Source of the DNA: an uncultured Bacilli bacterium
Lineage (GTDB): Bacteria > Bacillota_I > Bacilli_A > RF39 > UBA660
Direction of reading: 5' to 3'
NCBI GenBank assembly: GCA_934096015.1
Contig: CAKOLD010000043.1
Span: forward strand, 1-6,823
Length of the DNA stretch: 6,823 nt
Part shown: positions 1 through 5,097 of the stretch, one piece after another
Layout of the letters: each line of letters opens with the position of its first letter
How positions within the stretch are numbered: position 1 is the stretch's first letter
Notes under the pieces: model-generated
Database searches by the model: none
What the model saw: the letters and a program-made list of their open reading frames with translations, nothing else
Told to the model about the DNA's origin: nothing
Made by a program: the position numbers and the translations under genes

Positions 1-3
1 ATT

Positions 4-34
4 ATTATACTAGTAGCCCCCCCCCCCTTGTCAA
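4..34 (-). promoter_or_regulatory. Promoter with G11 tract in the -35/-10 spacer, reading out of the left edge
   Basis: On the minus strand a perfect -35 TTGACA (29-34) is followed by a 19-nt spacer (10-28) and a perfect -10 TATAAT (4-9). The spacer contains eleven consecutive G residues (C17-C27 on the plus strand). The promoter begins 6 nt past the tsf terminator, so it would drive a new transcription unit whose gene lies outside the window. A 19-nt spacer is longer than the 17-nt optimum. Loss of two Gs would restore 17 nt, which is the layout of slipped-strand phase-variable promoters (known for Neisseria porA and opc). The motifs are seen directly; the switching is inference. Confidence 0.7.
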
Positions 35-39
35 GCACT

Positions 40-63
40 AAAAAAAGTTGAGTTTCCTCAACT
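40..63 (-). terminator. Rho-independent terminator of rpsB-tsf
   Basis: A 7-bp perfect stem (46-52 with 57-63) closes a 4-nt loop that reads GAAA on the minus strand, a GNRA-type tetraloop. A run of seven Us follows in the transcript (A40-A46 on the plus strand). The tsf stop codon TAG (62-64) lies in the first arm of the stem, so there is essentially no 3' UTR before the hairpin. This separates tsf from whatever lies further left, including pyrH, which often follows tsf in Firmicutes. Confidence 0.88.
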
Positions 64-934
64 AGTTTTTAATTTGGTTCATTACTTCTTCAGCAAAGTT
101 TTCTTCTCTTTTTTGCATTCCTTCACCAACTTCAAAACGAACCATCTTTAAGATTTCTCCACCATTATTCTTAACATATTGATTAACAGTGATATCTCCA
201 TCTTTAACAAATGCTTGATCTACTAAACAAATTTCTTTAAAGAATTTCTTAATTCTACCAATAACCATCTTTTCTGCTATATCAGCAGGTTTTCCTTCGT
301 TCATTGCTTGTTCAGTCAAAACTGCCTTTTCTTTTTCAATAACAGCTTCTGGAACTTCGCTTTCACATAAATATTCTGGTTTCATAGCAGCAGCTTGCAT
401 TGCAACATCTTTTGCAACATCCGCATTAGCACCCTTAACAACTGTTAAAGCAGCTATTTTACCACCCATATGTAAATACTCTCCAAAATTCTCATCATCA
501 TTTTTAGTAATTACTGCAATTCTTCTTAAAGATAACTTTTCCCCAATCTTTGCAGTTTTAGCAACTATTAAATCATTAATAGTTCCTTCACCACAATCTA
601 ATTTTAAAGCATCTTCTAAAGTTTCAGCATCACCATTTAAAATAGTGTTACCAATAGTATCTAATAATTCTTTAAATTCTTCATTCTTAGAAACAAAGTC
701 TGTTTCACTATTAACTTCAATAACAACAGCCTTATTTCCGTTTACATAAATATTTGCTAAACCTTCAGCAGCAATTCTATCTGCCTTCTTAGTAGCTTTA
801 GCAAAACCTTTTTCTCTTAACCAATCAACAGCAGCATCCATATCTCCGTTTGTCTCAGTTAAAGCTTTTTTACAGTCCATCATTCCTGAACCTGTTAATT
901 CACGTAATTCACTAACTTGTTTTGCACTAATCAT
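62..934 (-). CDS. tsf: Translation elongation factor Ts
   Basis: Elongation factor Ts is the cytoplasmic guanine-nucleotide exchange factor that releases GDP from EF-Tu during translation. The 290-aa product has the usual family length. An N-terminal UBA-like domain (about residues 4-40) carries the conserved ELTGSGMMDCKKAL stretch. The EF-Tu-contacting signature TDFVSKN lies at 78-84, and the core subdomains fill the rest, with a normal C-terminus. The ATG start is preceded by a GGGTGA-type ribosome site (about 939-944) at short spacing. It lies 16 nt after the rpsB stop, consistent with co-transcription, and ends in a terminator that contains its stop codon. pyrH and frr, the frequent next genes, are not in the window. 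Nothing is damaged or odd. The assignment is secure. Confidence 0.98.
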   Translation of the reverse strand: MISAKQVSELRELTGSGMMDCKKALTETNGDMDAAVDWLREKGFAKATKKADRIAAEGLANIYVNGNKAVVIEVNSETDFVSKNEEFKELLDTIGNTILNGDAETLEDALKLDCGEGTINDLIVAKTAKIGEKLSLRRIAVITKNDDENFGEYLHMGGKIAALTVVKGANADVAKDVAMQAAAMKPEYLCESEVPEAVIEKEKAVLTEQAMNEGKPADIAEKMVIGRIKKFFKEICLVDQAFVKDGDITVNQYVKNNGGEILKMVRFEVGEGMQKREENFAEEVMNQIKN

Positions 935-950
935 ACATTCACCCTTTTTC

Positions 951-1868
951 TTAATTTAAAGCGCTTAAAAGTTCATCCTTTTTCATTGTAGAATAACCTT
1001 TAATACCTTGTTCTTTAGCAATAGCTTTTAATTCAGTTAAAGTTTTACCTTCTAAAGATTCATTTTCTTCAGCTTTTACTTCTTCAACAGTTTCAACTTT
1101 TTCTTCCTTTTGAACTTTTGCTGGTTTGTTTTCTTTTTTAACTTCTTTTTTAGGTTTTTCTTCTTCAGTTACATAATCAACGATTTCTAAACCTTTTGCT
1201 TCACAAATAGCATTATTTAATACTCCTAAAACAACTTTAACAGCTCTAACAGCATCATCATTTCCAGGAATAACAAAATCTACATCATCAGGATCACAAT
1301 TAGTATCAACAATACCAAATACTGGAATATTTAACTTTCTAGCTTCTCTAATTGCATTTATTTCTTTTTTAGGATCAACTATAATTAAAGCATTTGGTAA
1401 TCTATCCATATTACGTATACCACATAATACTTTATTTAATTTTTCATACTCTTTCTTTAACCCAATAACTTCTTTTTTAGGTAAAGCTTCAAAAGTACCA
1501 TTTTGTTCCATAGCTTCAATTTCTTCTAATCTCTTAACTCTTCTTCTAATAGTACGGAAATTAGTTAAAGTTCCACCTAACCATCTTTCAGTTACATAAA
1601 AACTTTCACTTCTTAAAGCTTCTTCTTGACTAGCTTCACTAGCTTGTTTTTTTGTACCAACAAATAAGAATTTACCTCCATTGTCAGCAATCTTTTTAAT
1701 TTCTGCATATGCTTTTTCAATGCATTGTACAGTTTTTTCAAGATCGATAATATAAATATCATCTCTTGAAGTAAAGATGTATTCCTTCATTTTAGGATTC
1801 CATCTTTTAGTTTGATGTCCAAAATGAACACCTGCTTCTAATAAATAACCCATAGAAACAACAGCCAT
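951..1868 (-). CDS. rpsB: 30S ribosomal protein S2 with C-terminal Rho-N/SAP-like extension
   Basis: S2 is a late-binding protein on the head/neck of the 30S subunit, next to S1/ribosome-site functions. Residues 1 to about 228 are a complete S2: the start region GYLLEAGVHFGHQTKRWNPK, the central RWLGGTLTNF motif (95-104), the MDRLPNALIIVDP segment (154-166) and GIVDTNCDPDDVD (185-197). The protein is 305 aa, against roughly 230-260 in most bacteria. The extra part is a Lys/Glu-rich, probably disordered linker (about 235-270) and a compact module at 272-305 with the pattern LTELKAIAKEQGIKGYS...KKDELLSAL. That pattern resembles the Rho N-terminal/SAP-like nucleic-acid-binding fold. An AGGAG ribosome site lies at 1880-1884, about 11 nt from the ATG. 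It is first in the rpsB-tsf operon behind its own promoter and leader. The S2 identity is certain; the name of the extension is inferred from pattern. Confidence 0.97.
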   Translation of the reverse strand: MAVVSMGYLLEAGVHFGHQTKRWNPKMKEYIFTSRDDIYIIDLEKTVQCIEKAYAEIKKIADNGGKFLFVGTKKQASEASQEEALRSESFYVTERWLGGTLTNFRTIRRRVKRLEEIEAMEQNGTFEALPKKEVIGLKKEYEKLNKVLCGIRNMDRLPNALIIVDPKKEINAIREARKLNIPVFGIVDTNCDPDDVDFVIPGNDDAVRAVKVVLGVLNNAICEAKGLEIVDYVTEEEKPKKEVKKENKPAKVQKEEKVETVEEVKAEENESLEGKTLTELKAIAKEQGIKGYSTMKKDELLSALN

Positions 1869-1980
1869 AATTTTACACTCTCCTTTTGTTCTTCTTCCAA
1901 AAATCTCTTTTTAGATTCACCAACATATAGCCACTGGGCAAACCTAATCAATTTTTGTGTGTATTTGGTTTTAAAAAACC
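1869..1980 (-). promoter_or_regulatory. Candidate structured 5' leader of rpsB
   Basis: From the predicted start near 1980 the rpsB transcript would carry a leader of about 110 nt, unusually long for this compact window. It holds a strong inverted repeat at its 5' end (1966-1972 with 1975-1981), a locally GC-rich GCC-CAGT-GGC mini-hairpin (1930-1939), and an AATCT/AGATT hairpin (1902-1906 with 1913-1917) just upstream of the ribosome site. The last hairpin competes with a possible GATT/AATC pairing around the GC-rich element. Ribosomal-protein operons are commonly autoregulated through such leaders, but I cannot match this to a specific described class. The function is inference. Confidence 0.35.
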
Positions 1981-1986
1981 ATACTT

Positions 1987-2015
1987 ATTCTACCAAAAAA
2001 AAATTTAAAATACAA
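1987..2015 (-). promoter_or_regulatory. rpsB-tsf promoter (extended -10)
   Basis: On the minus strand an extended -10, TGG-TAGAAT (hexamer 1987-1992, TG at 1994-1995), lies 17 nt from a weak -35 TTGTAT (2010-2015). The spacer includes nine consecutive Ts. The -35 falls inside the last codons of the upstream 154-aa gene, so the two genes are packed tightly. No intrinsic terminator separates them, so some read-through into rpsB is possible. Confidence 0.55.
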
Positions 2016-2469
2016 CTAATTCTTTAGTATATTTAACTTCATTACTAGTTGATTCTAATTCTTGAATTTCTTCTTGATCAAGATAAGACTTAAATTTATT
2101 GCAAACTTTTTCATCTAATTCATCTTTAATATCTAAATTAACACTAACATTATTATGACTAACAATAGAAAATTTGATTGCATTATCATTTCTTATTTGA
2201 GTAGCAGAATAATTAACTAAATCATTTTCTTTTAACGTTTTAACAATCATCATGTTAAAAGCATCATAAAAAGCTACTTTACTATCACAAGAAAATTCTA
2301 TAAAAAAAGTCATATCTCCTACTTCATTAAATTCAGAAACACTATAAACAATATGATCATTTACTAATTTAGATTTAATATTAAAATTAACTAAATTCAT
2401 ATCACTTAAATTATTTATTTTTCCTAAAACGCATTGCTTTAAAATTTGCATATAATCAACAACGTCCAT
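2005..2469 (-). CDS. Hypothetical soluble protein, 154 aa
   Basis: I do not recognise this family. The 154-aa product has no signal peptide or membrane segment. It is acidic to neutral and Asn/Asp/Ser-rich, with alternating hydrophobic stretches suggesting beta strands (about 25-60 and 98-114). A probable helix (about 63-83) joins them, and an acidic helical segment (115-140) precedes a short hydrophobic tail ending in LVVF. It has two features of a well-expressed gene: a perfect AGGAGG ribosome site (2478-2483, 8 nt from the ATG) and a near-consensus promoter. It lies upstream of rpsB-tsf on the same strand and is divergent from sigK with a 92-nt shared upstream region. That position suggests a housekeeping or regulatory role, but no function can be assigned. 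The start is well fixed by the ribosome site. Confidence 0.88.
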   Translation of the reverse strand: MDVVDYMQILKQCVLGKINNLSDMNLVNFNIKSKLVNDHIVYSVSEFNEVGDMTFFIEFSCDSKVAFYDAFNMMIVKTLKENDLVNYSATQIRNDNAIKFSIVSHNNVSVNLDIKDELDEKVCNKFKSYLDQEEIQELESTSNEVKYTKELVVF

Positions 2470-2494
2470 TCTTTTCCCCTCCTCGAAAGATTGT

Positions 2495-2522
2495 ATTATA
2501 ACATATTAAAAAAAATTGTCAA
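2495..2522 (-). promoter_or_regulatory. Near-consensus promoter of the 154-aa gene
   Basis: On the minus strand a perfect -35 TTGACA (2517-2522), a 16-nt spacer and a perfect extended -10 TGT-TATAAT (hexamer 2495-2500, TG at 2502-2503) form one of the best vegetative promoters in the window. Its -35 overlaps the TTGTCA element that faces sigK on the other strand. Confidence 0.82.
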
Positions 2523-2546
2523 ATATTCTGTTAAAGTAAATATAAT
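2516..2546 (+). promoter_or_regulatory. Possible sigK promoter, overlapping the divergent -35
   Basis: A TATAAT hexamer (2541-2546) lies 16 nt before the sigK ATG. The closest vegetative -35 is TTGTCA (2516-2521), 19 nt away, which is a poor spacing. An AAATATT/AATATAAT pair (2521-2527 and 2539-2546) loosely recalls mother-cell SigE promoters, but its 11-nt gap is too short for that consensus. Which sigma factor uses it cannot be settled from sequence. Confidence 0.35.
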
Positions 2547-2561
2547 TTATCAGGTGATAAA

Positions 2562-3257
2562 ATGTTTTTAAGTATTATAAGCTTAATTAAAGGCATACTA
2601 TTTTTTTCAGGATCTTACTCAGTAAGTGTATTCCCAGATCCTCTAAACGATAAAGAAGAAAAAGAATGCATAGAACAAATGCTTCTCGGAAATAAAGAAG
2701 CCAGAAATAAATTAATAGAACATAATTTAAGATTAGTAGCCCATATTGTTAAAAAATATGAAACAAAAGAATCAAGTGATGACTTAATTAGTATAGGAAC
2801 AATAGGATTAATTAAAGGTATAGATTCATTTAAAACAAATAAAAATATAAAAATAACTACATATGTCGCAAAATGTATAGAAAATGAAATACTAATGTAT
2901 TTTAGATCAAATAAAAAACATAATAATAATGTAAGCTTAAACGACTCCATTGGTTATGACAAAGAAGGCAACGAAATTAATCTTATTGATATCCTACCTC
3001 TAGAAGAAAATAATATCTTAGACGAATTAAATAAAAAAGATAACATAAATTCCTTAAGTAACTATTTAAACACTTTAAATGCTAGAGAAAAAGAAATAAT
3101 AGAAAAAAGATATGGTTTAAAAAATACTAAAAGTAAAACTCAAAAAGAAATTGCTAAAGAACTAAATATATCAAGAAGTTACGTATCTCGAATCGAAAAA
3201 AGAGCTATTGGTAAAATATATAGAGAATTTTTAAAGCATAATAAAAGCTTTAATTAA
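2562..3257 (+). CDS. sigK: Sporulation sigma factor SigK, pro-form
   Basis: SigK is the late mother-cell sigma factor that directs coat and maturation genes during endospore formation. The 231-aa product has region 2 (about 50-119) with the strongly SigK-like IEHNLRLVAHIVKKYE, the DLISIGTIGLIKGIDSF core-binding segment (74-90), and CIENEILMYFRS at the -10 recognition helix. The DKEGNEINLID linker (133-143) follows, then a region 4 HTH (about 192-218) ending ISRSYVSRIEKRAIGK. It matches SigK better than its paralogue SigE, judged from remembered sequences. Residues 1 to about 18 are hydrophobic (MFLSIISLIKGILFFSGS), followed by FPDPL. This corresponds to the B. subtilis pro-sequence that anchors the factor in membrane until SpoIVFB cleaves it; a cut near S18/Y19 is plausible. 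The gene is uninterrupted, with no skin element. An AGGTG ribosome site (2552-2556) supports the ATG. Confidence 0.94.
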   Translation: MFLSIISLIKGILFFSGSYSVSVFPDPLNDKEEKECIEQMLLGNKEARNKLIEHNLRLVAHIVKKYETKESSDDLISIGTIGLIKGIDSFKTNKNIKITTYVAKCIENEILMYFRSNKKHNNNVSLNDSIGYDKEGNEINLIDILPLEENNILDELNKKDNINSLSNYLNTLNAREKEIIEKRYGLKNTKSKTQKEIAKELNISRSYVSRIEKRAIGKIYREFLKHNKSFN

Positions 3258-3468
3258 AATATTTATTATTAACATAAACATACACCATTGTAAAAATAAC
3301 ACATAATAAAAAAATTATTGTAAATTTAATATTAATAGTAATTTCTGAATTAAACATAAATGAAAAAAAAGTATATTCATTTATACTTAAAACTTTCAAA
3401 ACAAAATAAACTAAATTCAATAAAATAATTGAACAAATTATATAAACAAATTTAAATATCAAAATCAT
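3250..3468 (-). CDS. Possible small two-helix membrane protein
   Basis: This minus-strand frame encodes about 72 residues from ATG 3466-3468 (77 from a GTG at 3481-3483). It has two hydrophobic segments likely to span the membrane: FKFVYIICSIILLNLVYFVL near the N-terminus and FTIIFLLCVIFTMVYVYV near the C-terminus, with a short polar loop between. The shorter start is preferred because the promoter -10 ends at 3485, so the transcript would begin near 3478, after the GTG. There is no good Shine-Dalgarno site, only a weak GGTG. The region is extremely AT-rich, which favours chance hydrophobic frames, so it may be non-coding. Its stop and the sigK stop share the palindrome TTAATTAA (3250-3257). 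No family is recognised. Confidence 0.4.
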   Translation of the reverse strand: MILIFKFVYIICSIILLNLVYFVLKVLSINEYTFFSFMFNSEITINIKFTIIFLLCVIFTMVYVYVNNKYFN

Positions 3469-3484
3469 TCTAAACACCAACACA

Positions 3485-3512
3485 ATTATATCAAAAAGAT
3501 TTGTTTTTGCAA
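3485..3512 (-). promoter_or_regulatory. Candidate promoter for the small membrane ORF
   Basis: On the minus strand a perfect -10 TATAAT (3485-3490) is spaced 16 nt from TTGCAA (3507-3512), which matches the -35 consensus at four of six positions. It gives independent, modest support that the region up to sigK is transcribed leftward, producing either the small membrane protein or an antisense transcript into the sigK 3' end. Confidence 0.45.
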
Positions 3513-3543
3513 CTATATGCTGATATTTATTTTGAGTTTTACT

Positions 3544-3566
3544 TGTTAAAATTTATTTATGGAGAG
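3544..3566 (+). promoter_or_regulatory. Extended -10 and ribosome site of the xre gene
   Basis: TGT-TAAAAT (TG 3544-3545, hexamer 3547-3552) is an extended -10 without a recognisable -35 at 17 nt. GGAGAG (3561-3566) follows, 5 nt before the ATG at 3572. If this -10 is used, the leader is only about 13 nt. A short inverted repeat ACTTG/CAAGT (3541-3545 and 3567-3571) brackets both elements and could be an operator half-site pair for the regulator itself; that last point is weak. Confidence 0.4.
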
Positions 3567-3571
3567 CAAGT

Positions 3572-3847
3572 ATGAATAGTAATAAAGATATAAAAGAAAT
3601 TTATGAAAGAGCAAGTAAAAGATTAAAGTTATTCAGAAAATACCGAGGCCTTACTCAAGAAGAACTAAGTGAAAACTCTACATTTTCTAGAGGATTAATT
3701 GGTAATATAGAATCACCAAAGACAGATCAAACATTTTCTCTAGCAGTTTTATACTATTTTGCTCTTAAACTAGATATTCCCATAGAATTATTTGTTAAAG
3801 AAGATATTACAGAAGAATTAAAAGAATTAGGAATAAAAGAGAAGTGA
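3572..3847 (+). CDS. Xre/Cro-type helix-turn-helix transcriptional regulator
   Basis: This is a 91-aa DNA-binding protein of the HTH_3 (Xre/Cro/CI) family. The five-helix domain covers about residues 16-74. LTQEELSENS (27-36) forms the first HTH helix and FSRGLIGNIES (38-48) the recognition helix. A hydrophobic helix LAVLYYFALKLDIPIELF (57-74) completes the fold. A short Glu/Lys-rich tail (75-91) follows, with no sensor or protease domain, so it is probably a simple dimeric repressor. The NIESPKTDQTFSLAVL context is typical of the family. The GGAGAG ribosome site 5 nt upstream supports the start. It is divergent from the small membrane ORF and convergent with the large sigma gene, with 8 nt between stops. 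Its target is unknown; autoregulation or control of the divergent ORF is a guess. Confidence 0.9.
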   Translation: MNSNKDIKEIYERASKRLKLFRKYRGLTQEELSENSTFSRGLIGNIESPKTDQTFSLAVLYYFALKLDIPIELFVKEDITEELKELGIKEK

Positions 3848-3863
3848 TCACTCGATCACTTCT
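3840..3863. terminator. Bidirectional intrinsic terminator shared by xre and the sigma gene
   Basis: A perfect 10-bp stem (3840-3849 with 3854-3863) with a 4-nt loop is flanked by TTATTTT on the right and an A-rich stretch on the left. It can therefore terminate transcripts arriving from both sides. Both stop codons lie inside the stem: TGA of the xre gene (3845-3847) in the left arm and TGA of the sigma gene (3856-3858) in the right arm. Confidence 0.88.
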
Positions 3864-5031
3864 TTATTTTAACTTTATCAGAAATATCTTCTTGCATAAA
3901 TTTTAATATTCTTTTCATTTTTGGAACCAATGTCTTTTTTAATCTTGTTCTTTCTTCCATAGAAAGCCAAATTCCCGTATACCCTTTTAAATCATCACCA
4001 TAAACTTTAATAAGCAATTCCATTTCATCATCTCTTAGTTTAGATAACATAAAATCAATTAAATCCGGAGAATAATCTCCCAAAACTTGATTCAATTTTA
4101 ATTGTTTTTTTGCAAAACCAGAATCATCACCTGATTTATTTTTTTCCTTTTTAATTCTAGCTTCACCAAGTTTGTTTGAAGCATATACAGTATCATTAGC
4201 AAACGCTAATAACTCATCACATCTTGGATCTTTTCTAATTTTATTTAAAGCATTCTTTTCTATTTCAAAAACTCTAGCTCTTGTAATTCCTAATTCTTGG
4301 GCAACAACTTCTAATGTAACTGGTTCTCTATCAAAAAAACCAAAAAGTCTATTCAACACATATATTTCTCTATCTTTCAAATAACAACTATTAATAAGTT
4401 CATTAATTTTACTCTGTAAATATCTAGTTTCACATTCTTCTTGTAAATCACTCTGATCAACAATAAGATCACCAAATTCAGGATAGTTATCATCAGTTGT
4501 TTGTCTATTTAAATACATACTAGCAGCAGGATAATCTAACACTTTATAAATGCGTTCTTCACTTAACCCAGTTGCCTCAATAAGTTCAGATATATTTGGT
4601 TGTCTTTTTAAAAACTCTCCTAGTTTTCTCGTAATATTCATAAGTTTATTTCTATCACTTGCCACATCCACTGGAATTTTAATCTCTAAAGACTTATTAC
4701 ATTTTTCCCTAAACATATAAGATCTTATCCAATACATAGCATAAGTTACAAGTTTATAACCACTATTAATATCGTACTTTTCAATGGCGTGTATTAATCC
4801 CATAACTCCAATATCAAATAAATCCATAAAACTAAAAAAGTCATCATTAAATTCCTTAGCAACTTTATATATTAATCTATAATTATGAGTAATAAGCTCA
4901 TTTCTAGCATCCATATCGCCAGCTTTTGTTTTTAACAACAAATCTAACTCTTCCTCTTGAGAAAGCAATGGTTTAGAAATTAAATCTTTAAGCATTAATG
5001 ATTCAAAATAATCAATCCTTCGTTTTTCCAT
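3856..5031 (-). CDS. Sigma-70 family RNA polymerase sigma factor with C-terminal extension
   Basis: This 391-aa sigma factor contains region 1.2 (about 17-40) and region 2 (about 41-112), with MDLFDIGVMGLIHAIEKYD (69-87) and YKLVTYAMYWIRSYM (92-106) for core binding, -10 melting and recognition. Region 3 (about 117-190) includes QPNISELIEATGLSEERI. Region 4 (about 203-268) has the -35-binding HTH VTLEVVAQELGITRARVFEIEKN. This matches group 2/3 primary-like factors. Residues 281-391 are extra: a Lys/Gly/Asp linker, then a segment (320-379) in which LRDDEMELLIKVYG (332-345) echoes region 4.1 LKDREIYVLNRLFG (218-231), followed by a basic helix VPKMKRILKFM. A good promoter and an AAGGGGG ribosome site (5037-5043) support the ATG. 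It is not RpoD, which is longer and has an acidic region 1.1. The regulon is unknown. Confidence 0.93.
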   Translation of the reverse strand: MEKRRIDYFESLMLKDLISKPLLSQEEELDLLLKTKAGDMDARNELITHNYRLIYKVAKEFNDDFFSFMDLFDIGVMGLIHAIEKYDINSGYKLVTYAMYWIRSYMFREKCNKSLEIKIPVDVASDRNKLMNITRKLGEFLKRQPNISELIEATGLSEERIYKVLDYPAASMYLNRQTTDDNYPEFGDLIVDQSDLQEECETRYLQSKINELINSCYLKDREIYVLNRLFGFFDREPVTLEVVAQELGITRARVFEIEKNALNKIRKDPRCDELLAFANDTVYASNKLGEARIKKEKNKSGDDSGFAKKQLKLNQVLGDYSPDLIDFMLSKLRDDEMELLIKVYGDDLKGYTGIWLSMEERTRLKKTLVPKMKRILKFMQEDISDKVKIKK

Positions 5032-5055
5032 AATATCCCCCTTAAAATTTCCATT

Positions 5056-5084
5056 AGTATAAATGAATTAATAAAAATAGTCAA
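5056..5084 (-). promoter_or_regulatory. Promoter of the large sigma gene
   Basis: On the minus strand -35 TTGACT (5079-5084) and -10 TATACT (5056-5061) each match consensus at five of six positions and are separated by an ideal 17 nt. The transcript would start near 5049, leaving a leader of about 18 nt. This is a housekeeping-type promoter, so the sigma gene appears to be expressed by the primary polymerase. Confidence 0.78.
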
Positions 5085-5097
5085 TACAAACATAAAA

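Noticed and set aside
1966..1981. Strong inverted repeat between the 154-aa gene and rpsB as an intrinsic terminator
   Set aside because: There is no U-tract on either strand after the stem, and it falls at or just after the predicted rpsB transcription start, so it is more likely part of the leader.
1995..2003. A9/T9 tract in the rpsB promoter spacer as a second slippage switch
   Set aside because: A/T runs of this length are common in DNA this AT-rich, and a switch on an essential ribosomal operon is implausible.
2521..2546. A SigE-type mother-cell promoter for sigK
   Set aside because: The ATATT and AATATAAT parts are present, but they are 11 nt apart instead of the roughly 14-15 expected, and AT-rich DNA gives such matches often.
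2615..2950. Open frame of 111 codons on the minus strand inside sigK
   Set aside because: It lies entirely antisense to a well-conserved sigma factor, has no ribosome site of note, and its residue content is that of a reverse-frame shadow.
2562..3257. A skin-like element or recombination site in sigK
   Set aside because: The reading frame is continuous through regions 2 to 4 with no insertion.
3481..3483. GTG as the start of the small membrane ORF
   Set aside because: It lies immediately after the -10 hexamer and upstream of the likely transcription start near 3478, and has no Shine-Dalgarno site. The ATG at 3466-3468 is preferred.
3845..3858. Mycoplasma-type code (TGA read as Trp)
   Set aside because: TGA ends both the xre gene and the sigma gene at a shared terminator, and Trp is encoded by TGG (for example in the surface protein and the large sigma factor).
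4172..4384. Open frame of 70 codons on the plus strand inside the large sigma gene
   Set aside because: It is antisense to conserved sigma region 4 and has no supporting signals.
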